Shown here: positions 8,180-17,772 of the stretch, in pieces
Numbering within the stretch: position 1 is the stretch's first letter
Layout: each line of letters starts with the position of its first letter
Source: Lacticaseibacillus rhamnosus
GTDB lineage: Bacteria; Bacillota; Bacilli; Lactobacillales; Lactobacillaceae
Assembly: GCF_900636965.1 (NCBI RefSeq)
Contig: NZ_LR134331.1
Span: 2,294,001-2,358,000, forward strand
Direction of reading: 5' to 3'
DNA length: 64,000 nt
Notes under the pieces: generated by a model
What the model was told of the DNA's origin: nothing
The model's input: only the letters and a program-made list of their open reading frames with translations
The model's database searches: none
Program-made: the position numbers and the translations under genes

Positions 8180-8778
8180 TACAGCTCAGTCCTTCCTTCA
8201 ACCGCCTTCATTAAGGTCATTTCATCGGCATACTCAATATCGCTGCCAACCGAAAGGCCATGAGCTAAACGCGTCACTTTAATCCCAGCCGGCTTGATAA
8301 GGCGCGCAAGGTATTGGGCTGTTGCTTCCCCTTCTGGCGTTGCATTGGTCGCAATAATGACTTCCTTGACGGCGGTATTCTTTTTCAGCCGCTTCAAAAG
8401 GCTTTCAATGTTAAGGTCTTCCGGGCCGCGACCCTCGATTGGCGATAGCACCCCATGCAACACATGATAAAGGCCATGGTAGTCTTGAGCCCGATCAATA
8501 CTCATGACGTCTTTGGGCTGTTCGACGACCAAGATGGTGCTTTGATCGCGATTTTTGTCACGACAAATTGCACACGGATCTTCATCGGTAATATTGCCGC
8601 AGATCGAACAATAATGCAGATCTTCTTTAGCCGCGACCAGACTTTTAGCAAATGCCGTAACATCGTCTTTGTTCATATCAATGGTATAAAAAGCCAGTCT
8701 AGTAGCTGTTTTAGCGCCAATGCCGGGTAAGCGCATATAACTATCAATTAACTTACTGATCGGTTCCGGATATTGCAT
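8179..8778 (-). CDS. recR: Recombination protein RecR
   Basis: Encodes 199 aa. An N-terminal helix-hairpin-helix region ([15 protein letters not shown]) is followed by a C4 zinc finger ([16 protein letters not shown], residues ~57-72) and a Toprim domain with [14 protein letters not shown]. The C-terminal part has [17 protein letters not shown]. With RecO and RecF it loads RecA at ssDNA gaps. It belongs to the dnaX-ebfC-recR-yaaL operon. Confidence 0.95.
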   Translation of the reverse strand: MQYPEPISKLIDSYMRLPGIGAKTATRLAFYTIDMNKDDVTAFAKSLVAAKEDLHYCSICGNITDEDPCAICRDKNRDQSTILVVEQPKDVMSIDRAQDYHGLYHVLHGVLSPIEGRGPEDLNIESLLKRLKKNTAVKEVIIATNATPEGEATAQYLARLIKPAGIKVTRLAHGLSVGSDIEYADEMTLMKAVEGRTEL

Positions 8779-8905
8779 AGTAACCCCTCTTGCTAAAATC
8801 GTGATCGCTATCGTGCTAAATGACGAACAGCTTTATCATCTACATGATTCGACTAACCGCCATTAACCGCGGCGTCTTCGCTTACAGAATCCGCTTGATG
8901 GTGGG

Positions 8906-9214
8906 TTACATCGGAAGTCCGCGTGTATACTTGCCAAGTTTATCCTGCGTTTGCTTGTCAATGTCGGCCATTGCCTGATTGACTGCTTCAATGATCAGAT
9001 CCTGCAACATATCCGGATCATCCGGATCAATTGCTTCCGGTTTAATCTGAATATCTTTCATGACTTTCTCACCGCTGAATTTAACGGTCACCATGTCAGA
9101 AGCAGATTTACCTTCGAATTCTGTCGCGTATAGTTCTTTTTGCGCGGCCTGCATCTCTTTTTGCATTTTCTGCATCTGCCGCATCATACTTTGCATATTA
9201 CCCATTCCACGCAT
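8906..9214 (-). CDS. ebfC: YbaB/EbfC family nucleoid-associated protein
   Basis: A 102-aa protein starting [21 protein letters not shown], a Met/Gln-rich coiled coil, then the beta-strand core [17 protein letters not shown] and [19 protein letters not shown]. It binds DNA as a dimer. It sits 16 bp after dnaX and is followed by a 127-bp gap before recR in which I see nothing distinct. Confidence 0.92.
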   Translation of the reverse strand: MRGMGNMQSMMRQMQKMQKEMQAAQKELYATEFEGKSASDMVTVKFSGEKVMKDIQIKPEAIDPDDPDMLQDLIIEAVNQAMADIDKQTQDKLGKYTRGLPM

Positions 9215-9230
9215 ATTTGATCATCCTTTA

Positions 9231-10928
9231 CTAGTCATTTTTGATTGTCACATTAGGTGCATCTTTGCCAAAAAGTTCAGTCAGTTTACTGACAACCGGG
9301 GGCGTCTGTGGCTTAGTCTCTTTCGTTTCTGCCTTAGCTGCCGGTGCCTTGAGTTCCTGAATATATTCCTTGCGAATGGTCGGCCAGACATCGCTTTGTA
9401 CCAAAACAATCTTGGGCTGCTTGCCGGTCAACTTCTGCAATCCGGTTTCCAGTTCTGTCATTAAGGCCGCATCGTTCATGGCCCGTTCAACTAAAATATC
9501 ATAGTCGAAGCTGACAATCACGCCATCCGGACTGGCTGCTACCGGCTCACTGACTTTCATCATCGCACGTTTGGTAATACTCAGCATTCCCAAAAGGTCA
9601 GGCCAGACATCTTTTAAATTGGTTAAATCCTGCTTGGTTGCCGCGCCGAGAATCGGATAAATTGCCTTACGATTAACATGATTGGCTTTTTGTTTTTTGA
9701 CTCGGCGGGTACGCGGTGGCGGTGCAATCGTACCACCATTTGCTTCTACCCGCTTAAGTTGATCGCTCAACTGTTTGACTTTGGCCGATAGCTGCTCAAG
9801 TTGCGGCGTCACGGCGGGCTCAGGCGCAGCTTCGACAACCGGTTTAGCGGTCTCGCTTAGCCGAACCGTGGCAACTTCCAGATAAATTTCCGGGTGATTG
9901 GTCATCCGCAATTGTTGCTGCGTCGTATTTAACACGTCAATCATATGGTAAATCTGCGCCGGTTTGAAGTTTTCACTCAAAATCTTGAATTGATCGTCTA
10001 GCAGGCTTTTTTCTAACTCGCCTAATAACGCAGGTGCTTGTTGATTGACCAATAAATCACGCAGATACTCAATCAGGTCTTCAATGAGGCGACCGGCATC
10101 TTTACCGGCTGCCAGCAAGTCCTCGACCATTTTCAAAGCCTGCGCATGATCCTTAGCCAACACCGCCGCCAGATATTTGCCTAAAACGGCTGTGGTGACG
10201 CCACCGGTGACATCAAGCGCATCCTCAGTCGTCACGTGATTATCGCCAAAACTCAACACTTGATCCAGGATTGACAAGGCATCACGCATGCCGCCTTCAG
10301 CTGCTTTGGCAATGACCTTGAGTGCTGCATCATCATAGGTGATCTGCTTGTCATCAAGGATAAAGCGCATCCGCTTCACAATATCTTCTGGCGTAATCCG
10401 GCGAAAATCAAACCGCTGCGTCCGCGAAATAATCGTTGCCGGAATTTTATGCGGCTCGGTGGTTGCGAGAATGAAAACCACATGTGCTGGCGGTTCTTCT
10501 AACGTTTTTAATAACGCATTGAACGCACCGGTTGATAACATGTGTACTTCGTCAATGATATACACCTTAACGCGTGCTCGTGTCGGCGCATACTTGGCCT
10601 TGTCGCGAATGTCCCGAATTTCATCGACGCCATTATTGGATGCAGCATCGATTTCAATCACATCGGTCAGACTGCCATCGTTAATCGCCTGACAAATTTC
10701 ACAAGTATTGTCCGGCTCACCATCTTCAAGGTGTAGACAATTTAACGCTTTGGCCAAAATTTTTGCGACCGATGTTTTCCCGGTTCCCCTGGGGCCAGTA
10801 AAAAGATAGGCGTGACTCGTTTGTCCGGTGATCAACGCATTCTTCAGCGTCTTGGTAATCGCATCCTGCCCAATAACATCCTTAAATTGCTGCGGGCGCC
10901 AGACCCGATACAACGCTTGATAACTCAC
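9231..10928 (-). CDS. dnaX: DNA polymerase III subunits gamma/tau
   Basis: Encodes 565 aa, GTG start at 10928 behind GAGGGGGCG. The clamp-loader ATPase has Walker A TGPRGTGKTS at residues ~44-53, a zinc module (CLHLEDGEPDNTCEIC), Walker B YIIDEVHML and the SRC motif ISRTQRFDFR. A DnaX-type domain III and a lysine/proline-rich tau tail follow. No obvious A-rich slippery site for a shorter gamma product was noticed. It is first gene of the dnaX-ebfC-recR-yaaL operon. Confidence 0.95.
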   Translation of the reverse strand: MSYQALYRVWRPQQFKDVIGQDAITKTLKNALITGQTSHAYLFTGPRGTGKTSVAKILAKALNCLHLEDGEPDNTCEICQAINDGSLTDVIEIDAASNNGVDEIRDIRDKAKYAPTRARVKVYIIDEVHMLSTGAFNALLKTLEEPPAHVVFILATTEPHKIPATIISRTQRFDFRRITPEDIVKRMRFILDDKQITYDDAALKVIAKAAEGGMRDALSILDQVLSFGDNHVTTEDALDVTGGVTTAVLGKYLAAVLAKDHAQALKMVEDLLAAGKDAGRLIEDLIEYLRDLLVNQQAPALLGELEKSLLDDQFKILSENFKPAQIYHMIDVLNTTQQQLRMTNHPEIYLEVATVRLSETAKPVVEAAPEPAVTPQLEQLSAKVKQLSDQLKRVEANGGTIAPPPRTRRVKKQKANHVNRKAIYPILGAATKQDLTNLKDVWPDLLGMLSITKRAMMKVSEPVAASPDGVIVSFDYDILVERAMNDAALMTELETGLQKLTGKQPKIVLVQSDVWPTIRKEYIQELKAPAAKAETKETKPQTPPVVSKLTELFGKDAPNVTIKND

Positions 10929-11030
10929 CTTTTCGCCCCCTCATGAATGGCTTAACATTTCAATCGTTTAGCATAAAGCCTCGTTCTAGTTTACCATAGC
11001 CAAGCCAGAAGATGCCTTGTATTCTGACAA

Positions 11031-11062
11031 CAAAAACGGCCGCTTTATAACAAAGCGACCGG
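11031..11062 (-). terminator. Terminator of the SRP RNA gene
   Basis: Minus strand CCGGTCGCTTTGttaTAAAGCGGCCG followed by TTTTTG, directly downstream of the SRP RNA. Confidence 0.85.
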
Positions 11063-11075
11063 TCAATTTCTCAAT

Positions 11076-11166
11076 AACAAAAGGCACATGACGAACCTAC
11101 CTTAGTGCTGCTTCCTTCCGGACCTGACACAATTCGGAAAGCCATCATTGCCTTAAGGCCTTGCGG
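11076..11166 (-). ncRNA. ffs: Signal recognition particle RNA (small bacterial, 4.5S-like)
   Basis: The minus strand contains the invariant SRP domain IV core GUCAGGUCCGGAAGGAAGCAGCA (split here: GUCAGGUCCGG then AAGGAAGCAGCAC), enclosed by AAGGCA/UGCCUU and GGCUUUCCG-side pairing typical of the short hairpin form. A TATAAT box lies 9 bases upstream of the proposed 5' end and a strong terminator follows. Exact ends are estimated. It lies between tadA and dnaX, the conserved position in lactobacilli. Confidence 0.9.
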
Positions 11167-11174
11167 CAAAAACC

Positions 11175-11180
11175 ATTATA
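11175..11180 (-). promoter_or_regulatory. -10 element of the SRP RNA promoter
   Basis: TATAAT on the minus strand, overlapping the tadA stop codon, so the promoter lies inside the 3' end of tadA. Confidence 0.6.
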
Positions 11181-11688
11181 CCTGATTTTGATCCGTTTGA
11201 CCAGCCTGTTTGGCCGCTTTTCGTTTTGCCCGGATCGCACGGAAAAAATCTTGCAATAAGGCAGCACTTGCAGTGGCTTGAATCCCGGGAACAACAGCAA
11301 CTTGGTGATTGAATCGGGTATCTTCCAGCAAATTATAAAAAGTACCCGCTACCCCTGCTTTCGGATCAGTCGCACCAAAATAACAGGTAGCAATTCTTGC
11401 ATTAATCATTGCCCCTGCGCACATAGGACAAGGTTCTAATGTGACAAACAAACTGCAATCTTCTAAACGCCAGGTGCCAAGTTGACGGCAGGCTGCCTGA
11501 ATCGCCAATATTTCCGCATGCTGGGTTGCATCCTGCGTCGTCTCGCGCAAGTTATACCCACGACCTATGATTTGCTGGTCATGCACAACGACGGCTCCAA
11601 TTGGCACCTCGCCGATAGCCGCTGCTTTTTTTGCTTCGACCAGTGCCGCGATCATATATTGATTGATTTCCGAATCCGTCATTGCCAT
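11176..11688 (-). CDS. tadA: tRNA adenosine(34) deaminase TadA
   Basis: Encodes 170 aa. It deaminates A34 to inosine in tRNA-Arg(ACG). The zinc/catalytic motifs are THAEILAIQ (His and the proton-shuttling Glu, residues ~56-64) and PCPMCAGAM (two Cys, ~87-95). GGAGG lies 13 bases before the ATG, a slightly long distance, so the exact start is less certain than the identity. Confidence 0.92.
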   Translation of the reverse strand: MAMTDSEINQYMIAALVEAKKAAAIGEVPIGAVVVHDQQIIGRGYNLRETTQDATQHAEILAIQAACRQLGTWRLEDCSLFVTLEPCPMCAGAMINARIATCYFGATDPKAGVAGTFYNLLEDTRFNHQVAVVPGIQATASAALLQDFFRAIRAKRKAAKQAGQTDQNQV

Positions 11689-11795
11689 CGTGAAAAAGCG
11701 GCCTCCATTTTAGTGTGATTATCAGCACAAGCCTCCAGCGGGTTCATATACCGCCAAACTCGCCTCATACCGGTTCTTCTTATTGTAACCATTTA

Positions 11796-11840
11796 AAAGA
11801 ACCGCCCACAAGGAAATTTTCCCATGGCCGGTTCTTTTTA
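11796..11840. terminator. Hairpin terminator upstream of tadA
   Basis: AAAGAACCG...CGGTTCTTTTT. On the minus strand it follows the small membrane-protein gene that ends at 11873. Confidence 0.7.
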
Positions 11841-11872
11841 GATGCTTGATTCTTTAAAACTGTTTCAAACGC

Positions 11873-12199
11873 TCAACGACTCAATGCTGCTTTCAAGCGA
11901 TCAAATGCGGCCAGCCCTTGTTCGCGTGCTGATCCGGCATACTCACTGGCGCTGTCTTTGAGGCTGCGCAACTTATCACTGACCCGGAGCAGATTGGCCA
12001 CGTCATCATCGCTTAATTTGTCCAAAATGCTTTGAACCCGCTCATTGTCACCAAAAATCTTCTTGACGAAGCCTTCAACCTGTTTCCGCTGATGCCTGCG
12101 TTCAAAATATTCCGTTAAATTCTTGGCACAAACAAATGCGCCGGTTGCAATGACAGCAGCGGCAACCGCACCTGCTGCTAGGTACTTCGAATTTGCCAT
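11873..12199 (-). CDS. Small single-pass membrane protein, function unknown
   Basis: A 108-aa protein with an N-terminal hydrophobic segment (residues ~6-26, LAAGAVAAAVIATGAFVCAK) followed by a charged, helical soluble domain with KKIFGDNERVQSILDKLSDDDVANLL. GAAAGGAG precedes the ATG. It resembles the general plan of YtxH-like proteins, but I do not recognise a definite family. It is alone between two terminator regions. Confidence 0.6.
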   Translation of the reverse strand: MANSKYLAAGAVAAAVIATGAFVCAKNLTEYFERRHQRKQVEGFVKKIFGDNERVQSILDKLSDDDVANLLRVSDKLRSLKDSASEYAGSAREQGLAAFDRLKAALSR

Positions 12200-12255
12200 C
12201 TAAATCTGCTCCTTTCTATCCTAGTATGAGTGTACCACGTCACGTATTAAAACTG

Positions 12256-12852
12256 TTATTTACTCGCTTTGAGAATGTAATAACCGTGCTCTTTCTTAAT
12301 AACTTCCGCGTTGGCATAAGTGGCTTTCATTAACTTTAATGCAGAAGGCGCACCTTGCTTTTTTTGAATGACCGCATACAGCTGGCCGCCTGGCAAAAGA
12401 TGCGCGGCTGCTCCGGAAAGAATGCCGGAAACAATGGCTTTACCGGCACGAATCGGCGGATTGGTCACGACGACCGCAAACTGATCATCAATGCTGTCGT
12501 ACATAGAACTTTCGATGATCGAAACATTGGTGATGCCATTATCAGCCGCGTTTTGCTTTGCCAAGGCAAGTGCCCGTTCATTGACATCACTCATCGTCAC
12601 TTGCCGGTTCGGAAAATGCTTTGCCAGTGCCAACCCGATTGGCCCATAGCCAGCGCCAACATCAAGAATCGGCCCATCAGGCAAGGTTTCGGCCAAGACC
12701 GCTGCAATCAGTACGCGACTGCCGAAATCCACGGTATGCTTTGAAAAAACGCCGTTGTCCGTGGTGAAACGCAAACGATGACCGCCAAGTTCGAAATCAA
12801 AAGTGCGTTCATCGTGGGCAAGATCAGGATCGTTCGTATAATAATGCTGCAT
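12256..12852 (-). CDS. Class I SAM-dependent methyltransferase, RsmC-like
   Basis: Encodes 198 aa from ATG 12852, preceded by AAGGAGG at 5 bases; longer in-frame starts have no ribosome binding site. The N-terminus MQHYYTNDPDLAHDERTF is typical of the small Firmicute RsmC-like (YbxB) proteins. Motif I is ILDVGAGYGPIG and motif IV is VTNPPIRAGK, the N-P-P-[IF] signature of base N-methyltransferases. A role in 16S rRNA m2G1207 methylation is likely by family, but the substrate is not proven by sequence. Confidence 0.8.
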   Translation of the reverse strand: MQHYYTNDPDLAHDERTFDFELGGHRLRFTTDNGVFSKHTVDFGSRVLIAAVLAETLPDGPILDVGAGYGPIGLALAKHFPNRQVTMSDVNERALALAKQNAADNGITNVSIIESSMYDSIDDQFAVVVTNPPIRAGKAIVSGILSGAAAHLLPGGQLYAVIQKKQGAPSALKLMKATYANAEVIKKEHGYYILKASK

Positions 12853-12997
12853 AAAAACCTCCTTGAACATGAGCATGCGTGCAACTCGGCACAGGTAGAT
12901 CCGAGCAAACAATCGCGTTTAGATTTACTTTAACGACTATTTTACACTTTGTCTGCAAGCATGCGTACCTCACTAGCCCGCATCTACCACCGACTGC

Positions 12998-15607
12998 TTA
13001 TTTGTCAATTCCCTGGCCAAGACGGCTTACCCAAGCCAAACGCTTAGGCCACCACTTAACAGGCGATGCAATGGTCACTTTTTGATTAACCACCATCATA
13101 ATCTGCAACAACGTGAACAGTAAGGATGTCCGCTTACGATAAGCGACATATTTAGGAACCCACTCTGTTACGTATTTGTTTTTATATGAGCGTAATCCTT
13201 GGAAACCATAGAATCGATAGCCATATTCATAAACCAAATGGGCAATCTTTTCTTCGATGAAAGAATAGTCAGACGTTCCCACATTGGCAAGTGGCGCCAT
13301 GCCCATATTGAAATACTTAAAACCGCGCTGCTTGGCTAATTGGAACAGGTTGATAAACACCTCATCCATAATTCCTGACGGCGCATCAGCACTTGAACGC
13401 ATCAAGTCAATACTGGTAACTTCCTGATTACCACTTGGCATATCAGAAGCAAACGCAACGATCTTACCTTCCGGGCCGCGAACAACCGCAATCGGTGCCT
13501 GATTAAGATAATGGCGATCGAAAAAGCCGAGACTAAATCCTTTTTCGCTGCGCCCAGCCAACCACGAATCGGATACCGCTTTGAGTTCCTGCATTAACGC
13601 ATCGTCAAACGGTGGCTGCAGTAATTCAACCGTATACCCTTCCCGTTCGAATTTATGCATTAATGCGCGTTCGCCTTTGCGTTTTGATCCCGCCAAGGTA
13701 AAGGTCGTGACATCCACATAACCTTCTTCACCAAACTTCATAAAATCAAAACCAAACTCGTGCAGCTTCATCGTTAGGCTTTCATTGATTTCATAAAACA
13801 CCAGTGATAGATCCTGCTTATCGGCCTTTTTCATGAAATCACCAATTGCCGCAGCCATTTGGGTTTCATCCCCGATCGGTTCGCCCATGATAATCAGTTT
13901 GTCAGCTTTCTTTTTGAATAAGAAGAAAACTCGATCCTCACCGTCTACTTGGTAAAAGTGCAGCGACTTATCACGCATCAAAGCCAAATGACTGACTTCA
14001 TTGCCGCCATATTTTTCAACCACTGCCTTTAAGCGCTCCTCATCATAGGGATCCGCCAATGGTTTGGAAGGCGCCGACAAGTAACGGAAGATTAAGTACA
14101 CTGTTAACGCCGCCAGCATGACCCCGATTAAAGTCGTGAAAAACATGCGCTCGGACGGGAATAAGAAGACGTCCGGCACATGACGATGGTGAATCGCCGG
14201 GGCATTATAAAACGCGGCGAATGCATAAAAGATGAATGTCAGGCCAAAAACCGCCCCATCAATCAGCTTATTGCCCCACGATAAGGCCAGCCGTTCACGA
14301 GTCAGTTCCCGCCGCGTCAAAATCAAGGCCAGGACAACCAATACCAAAAAGACGATAAAACGCAGGTGATTGTCCTCGCGCAATGACGCAATCATGGCGA
14401 CGATCAAGACGATGACAGTCGGCCAATAAGCGCGTTTGACACGACTGGCAATACCACGCCCAAACCCCAGAATCAGGAATGCCACAACCACATTCGTCAC
14501 CCGATCCAAGAATAGGAATGTATACGGATATAGTCGTTGATAAAGCGTATTCCGAAACGCCAAGTCCGGTGCTACTCCGCGCAACAGCAACATGATCCCG
14601 GAAAAGTACAGGAAAATAACCAAAAAACCGAACGCAACTTTACGAATCAGCTGAACCGGCAAGCCTTCAAGATAGGCATTCAGACGTTTCCCTGCATCTT
14701 GAGCAAACAGACCGGCACCAATCAGAAATGGAATCACATAGTAAAACAATCGATAAAACAACAGCCACACAACAGCAACATTGCTATCCAGTCCCAACTG
14801 TCCGAGTTCAAAGATCATGAACACATCAAATGAACCCAGCCCACCTGGCACCATTGAAATAACCCCGATCACATTGGCTACCATAAATAGCGGCAACACT
14901 GACATCAACGGAATCCGGACCTCAAGAAAATAACCAATGAGCAGGAAGAAAGCTGCACACCCACCCCACTCCAGAAACGAGCCTAATGTTAAGCGCAACT
15001 GCCGCTTTAATGGCATATCCGCGAAGAACTCACTGTCGCGCACATGGGAAATGAACATCAACAATGGAAAATACGCTGCGCCCCCAACTAGCCAAATCCA
15101 ATAATTGGAAAATTCAGCGCCAATCCCGAAAACAAAGATAATCACAATCCCAATCATTGACCACAGCGACAAGCCTGCCAACAGGAACATAGCGATCTTA
15201 GAAATAGCAAATAAAACCTGCTTCTGCGTTGCCTTTTCATGATAGAAATTGGCCCGCAAACTGGCTCCCAGCAAGCCACCAAAACCGGCAATATTCGTAA
15301 ATGTATTAACAATCCAACCGGACTTAATAACATATCGGCGTGGATAGTCGCCCGGCAGTAATTCGGTAATAACAAAATCATACGTCAGCATCGGCGTCAC
15401 AGCAATCAAGCCCACGATTAGCAAAATGATCAGTGAACCGGGACTTTGCGTGGCTAGGCTCGCCCGCATTTGTTCGCCGCTGAGATCTTGACTAATACGG
15501 CCAACCTCGAAAATCACAAACACAAGGACTGCCAGCACAAATAGCACCTTTAACGTTGTGAGATGTTTTTTAAAAAACGTTCCGACTTTTCGAAAAAGTC
15601 TCTTCAT
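12998..15607 (-). CDS. mprF: Phosphatidylglycerol lysyltransferase MprF
   Basis: Encodes 869 aa from ATG 15607, with GGAGGG 9 bases upstream. The N-terminal ~500 residues form a polytopic flippase domain (UPF0104-like, with VPGGLGSFDVFMIFELG). The C-terminal ~330 residues are the cytosolic lysyl-PG synthase domain containing EPIGDETQM, a GNAT-like core and the conserved SYKNKYVTEWVPKYVAYR segment. It transfers lysine from Lys-tRNA to phosphatidylglycerol and flips the lipid outward, lowering surface negative charge and sensitivity to cationic peptides. Length is typical. Confidence 0.93.
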   Translation of the reverse strand: MKRLFRKVGTFFKKHLTTLKVLFVLAVLVFVIFEVGRISQDLSGEQMRASLATQSPGSLIILLIVGLIAVTPMLTYDFVITELLPGDYPRRYVIKSGWIVNTFTNIAGFGGLLGASLRANFYHEKATQKQVLFAISKIAMFLLAGLSLWSMIGIVIIFVFGIGAEFSNYWIWLVGGAAYFPLLMFISHVRDSEFFADMPLKRQLRLTLGSFLEWGGCAAFFLLIGYFLEVRIPLMSVLPLFMVANVIGVISMVPGGLGSFDVFMIFELGQLGLDSNVAVVWLLFYRLFYYVIPFLIGAGLFAQDAGKRLNAYLEGLPVQLIRKVAFGFLVIFLYFSGIMLLLRGVAPDLAFRNTLYQRLYPYTFLFLDRVTNVVVAFLILGFGRGIASRVKRAYWPTVIVLIVAMIASLREDNHLRFIVFLVLVVLALILTRRELTRERLALSWGNKLIDGAVFGLTFIFYAFAAFYNAPAIHHRHVPDVFLFPSERMFFTTLIGVMLAALTVYLIFRYLSAPSKPLADPYDEERLKAVVEKYGGNEVSHLALMRDKSLHFYQVDGEDRVFFLFKKKADKLIIMGEPIGDETQMAAAIGDFMKKADKQDLSLVFYEINESLTMKLHEFGFDFMKFGEEGYVDVTTFTLAGSKRKGERALMHKFEREGYTVELLQPPFDDALMQELKAVSDSWLAGRSEKGFSLGFFDRHYLNQAPIAVVRGPEGKIVAFASDMPSGNQEVTSIDLMRSSADAPSGIMDEVFINLFQLAKQRGFKYFNMGMAPLANVGTSDYSFIEEKIAHLVYEYGYRFYGFQGLRSYKNKYVTEWVPKYVAYRKRTSLLFTLLQIMMVVNQKVTIASPVKWWPKRLAWVSRLGQGIDK

Positions 15608-15713
15608 TATTTTGCGCCCTCCGTGTTTGTACTCCCATCCATTATATGGAAAACACGACCCGTCCGCACTCATTCTGACTTTTTTGTAAGACACTGTAAG
15701 TTTGCAGGACCTT

Positions 15714-15832
15714 AACGCGTTCACTGACACAGGGATCTACATGTAAGGACCTTGGTCACGAGGGGCAAAGAGCGATCATCACGCCCAAGGCCGCTGACAC
15801 TCCGCTCCCTAAGCGCGCCGGTTTTCGCGGTC
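15714..15832 (+). repeat. Intergenic palindromic repeat, diverged copy
   Basis: Recognisable AACGCGTTCAC end, TGTAAGGACCTTGGTCAC arm, ATCACGCCCAAGG arm and GCGCGCCGG end. The loop region is changed from GGCCAAAGCCCGGCC. It lies between mprF (leaving leftward) and the plus-strand promoter at 15868. Confidence 0.7.
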
Positions 15833-15867
15833 CATATAAAAAAGTGAAAATTTTAGTGTGAAAGCAC

Positions 15868-15898
15868 TTGACCTGTAACGCGTTACACAAATTACACT
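15868..15898 (+). promoter_or_regulatory. Promoter-like region with a perfect 14-bp palindromic operator
   Basis: TTGACC (15868-15873) is followed immediately by TGTAACGCGTTACA (15874-15887), a perfect inverted repeat, then TACACT at 15893, with a somewhat long 19-bp spacer. The palindrome lies exactly between -35 and -10, a classic repressor position. Downstream order is palindromic repeat, SD, IS607-type element, EIIA-like gene, so this was probably the promoter of the gene at 17950. Confidence 0.45.
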
Positions 15899-15965
15899 GT
15901 GTTTGCAGTTAGGAAATGGTTTTATTGGTTGCTAGAGAGACAGGTTAACGAAATTTGGTTGCGCT

Positions 15966-16093
15966 TATCATCACGCGCTCCCCAGCGCAGCAGTCTGCGT
16001 GTAAGGACCTCGAACGCAATGGCCAAAGCCCGGCCATCACGCCTGAGGCCACTTACACTCCGATTGCTAAGCGCTCCTGCTCACGCTCACTTT
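15966..16093 (+). repeat. Intergenic palindromic repeat upstream of the first IS607-type element
   Basis: A full copy, ACGCGCTCCCCAGCGCAG to CTCCTGCTCACGCTCAC, oriented towards the plus-strand gene. It ends 5 bases before TTAGGAGG, the left flank of the insertion element. Confidence 0.85.
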
Positions 16094-16186
16094 CATTAGG
16101 AGGTGATTAACAGCAGATAAATATATATAACAATGTAGCGTAATATGGTATGTTATGAGCACGATAATTAAGTGGAAGATGCTCAT

Positions 16187-16556
16187 ATGCTCAAACCAGA
16201 CAAAATGGCTAAACGCCTCGGTGTCACTGCAGAAGTGGGATAAGTCTAGAAAGTTCAAAGCCCACATAGCACCGACTAATCGATGTTATGACACAGAAGA
16301 TCAACACCTAGCCTGTATTGGTCATGCTGATGAGTCAAAGAAACATCGACCAGTTGCGTATGTTTTGGCTATGATTGGTTTGAGCGCCTAACCCCAAAAA
16401 TTCAACCCGCAGCTTGTGGGATTGAATCATCCTAATCTATCACCTCAAGAAGAGCTAACTGAAGACTTAATTAGTATCATTCACTTATTTTCGTGTCGGT
16501 TATCCGGCTTACGTAAATACAAGAAAAAGATTGAAGACGATCCGTCTTTGAAGTAA
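16187..16556 (+). pseudogene. tnpA: IS607-family serine recombinase tnpA, internally deleted relic
   Basis: Reading across frameshifts gives MLKPDKMAKRLGVTAE, a MerR-like helix-turn-helix start, then WDKSRKFKAH..PTNR.Y.TEDQ.LA.IG. The C-terminal end QEELTEDLISIIHLFSCRLSGLRKYKKKI (broken here as QEELTEDLISII and FSCRLSGLRKYKKK) is the usual IS607 resolvase C-terminus. The catalytic serine core expected after VAY is missing, and the relic is ~370 bp instead of ~600 bp. It cannot encode an active transposase. Confidence 0.75.
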
Positions 16557-16590
16557 GTCCTTTAGTTAACTTGAAGGGAGGTGAACACTT

Positions 16591-17772
16591 TTGATTAAAA
16601 CACATAAGATCAAGCTATATCCCAATGCAACCATGCGTAAAGAACTAGAAAAACTGTTTGATTATCGACGCTTCGTTTGGAACCAAGGGCTTGAGGTCTG
16701 GAATGACATGTATGATGCTTCTTTAGTCATGATGGATAAGTCGATACGGCCTAATGAGCGAAAAGTTCGTGATGAACTGGTTATGAACAAAGCAGATTGG
16801 CAATTTGAACGATCAGCACGCGTCTTACAGCTTGCTGTGAATGATTTAAGTAAGGCGTGGGCAAACTACTTCAATCCTAAAATGCCAAATCATGAAAAGC
16901 CTAAATGGAAGTCGAAAAAGCGCTCACGTAAAACTTTTAGAACGGATCGTGCCCAGATAGTTAATGGCAAGCTCCGTTTGGACAAACCACACGGCACAAG
17001 GGTATGATATGACATCAAAATGGCTGAACAGCCACGATGGCAAGGTGAAATCAAGCAGGTTTGCATCGTTCAAGACGCAGATGGCTACTATGCATCGTTG
17101 TCTATTGAAGCCACAGTCATGGTTGAAAAACGAACCATTCGCCGGGTTACTGCCGTTGACGTCAATGTGAGCAAGTTCGACTACAAAACCCCATCAGGTT
17201 ATGCCATTCAGCCAACACTACCCGCTTCTCTACCAGCACTTTACGCTCGTATCACTCACTATCAAAAACAATTAGCACGTAAGCGAACAACAAATCCAAA
17301 GCACTTTAATTCAGCGACCTATCGCGCAACGAGAACCAAGTTGAAGCGAAACTATCAACGCGTTGAACGGATACAAATGGACTTGTTAAACAAATTTACG
17401 ACCAAGCTAGTTGTTGATCACGATCTAATTGGGATAGAAGACTTGGATAATCAGCACATGCGCATGAATCATCGTCTCGCCAAAAAGCTGCATCGTTCAA
17501 TGTTTGGCAAATTCAAAATCATGATGCAATACAAAGCGGATTGGAACGGCAGTACTTTAATTCTTGCCGATCCAATGTTTCCGAGTACGCAACGGTGTTC
17601 AAAATGTGGTTATATCAAAACCGGTGAAGAGAAACTTACTTTGCACGGTAATGCCAAATACCACACTGGACATGATGATTACATTTGCTACCAATGCGGT
17701 GCTAGGATGCGACGTGATGAGAATGCAGTTGATAACCTGATCGATTATGCAAAATCAAAAGTACCGGGGTAG
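16591..17772 (+). pseudogene. tnpB: tnpB RNA-guided nuclease gene with one nonsense codon
   Basis: 393-codon frame identical in length to copy 2, with TTG start after GGGAGGTG. Codon 139 is TGA (17005-17007) where copy 2 has TGG (Trp), so translation would stop after 138 residues. The rest of the frame is undamaged and retains Asp190 (TAVDVNV), Glu283 (IGIEDL), the CxxC...CxxC zinc ribbon (residues 336-369) and Asp376 (DENAVDN). Six other residues differ from copy 2. Confidence 0.85.

Noticed and set aside
15874-15887. Catabolite-responsive element (cre) for CcpA
   Set aside because: The palindrome TGTAACGCGTTACA has GC at the centre, whereas cre requires the central CG, so it was kept only as a generic operator.
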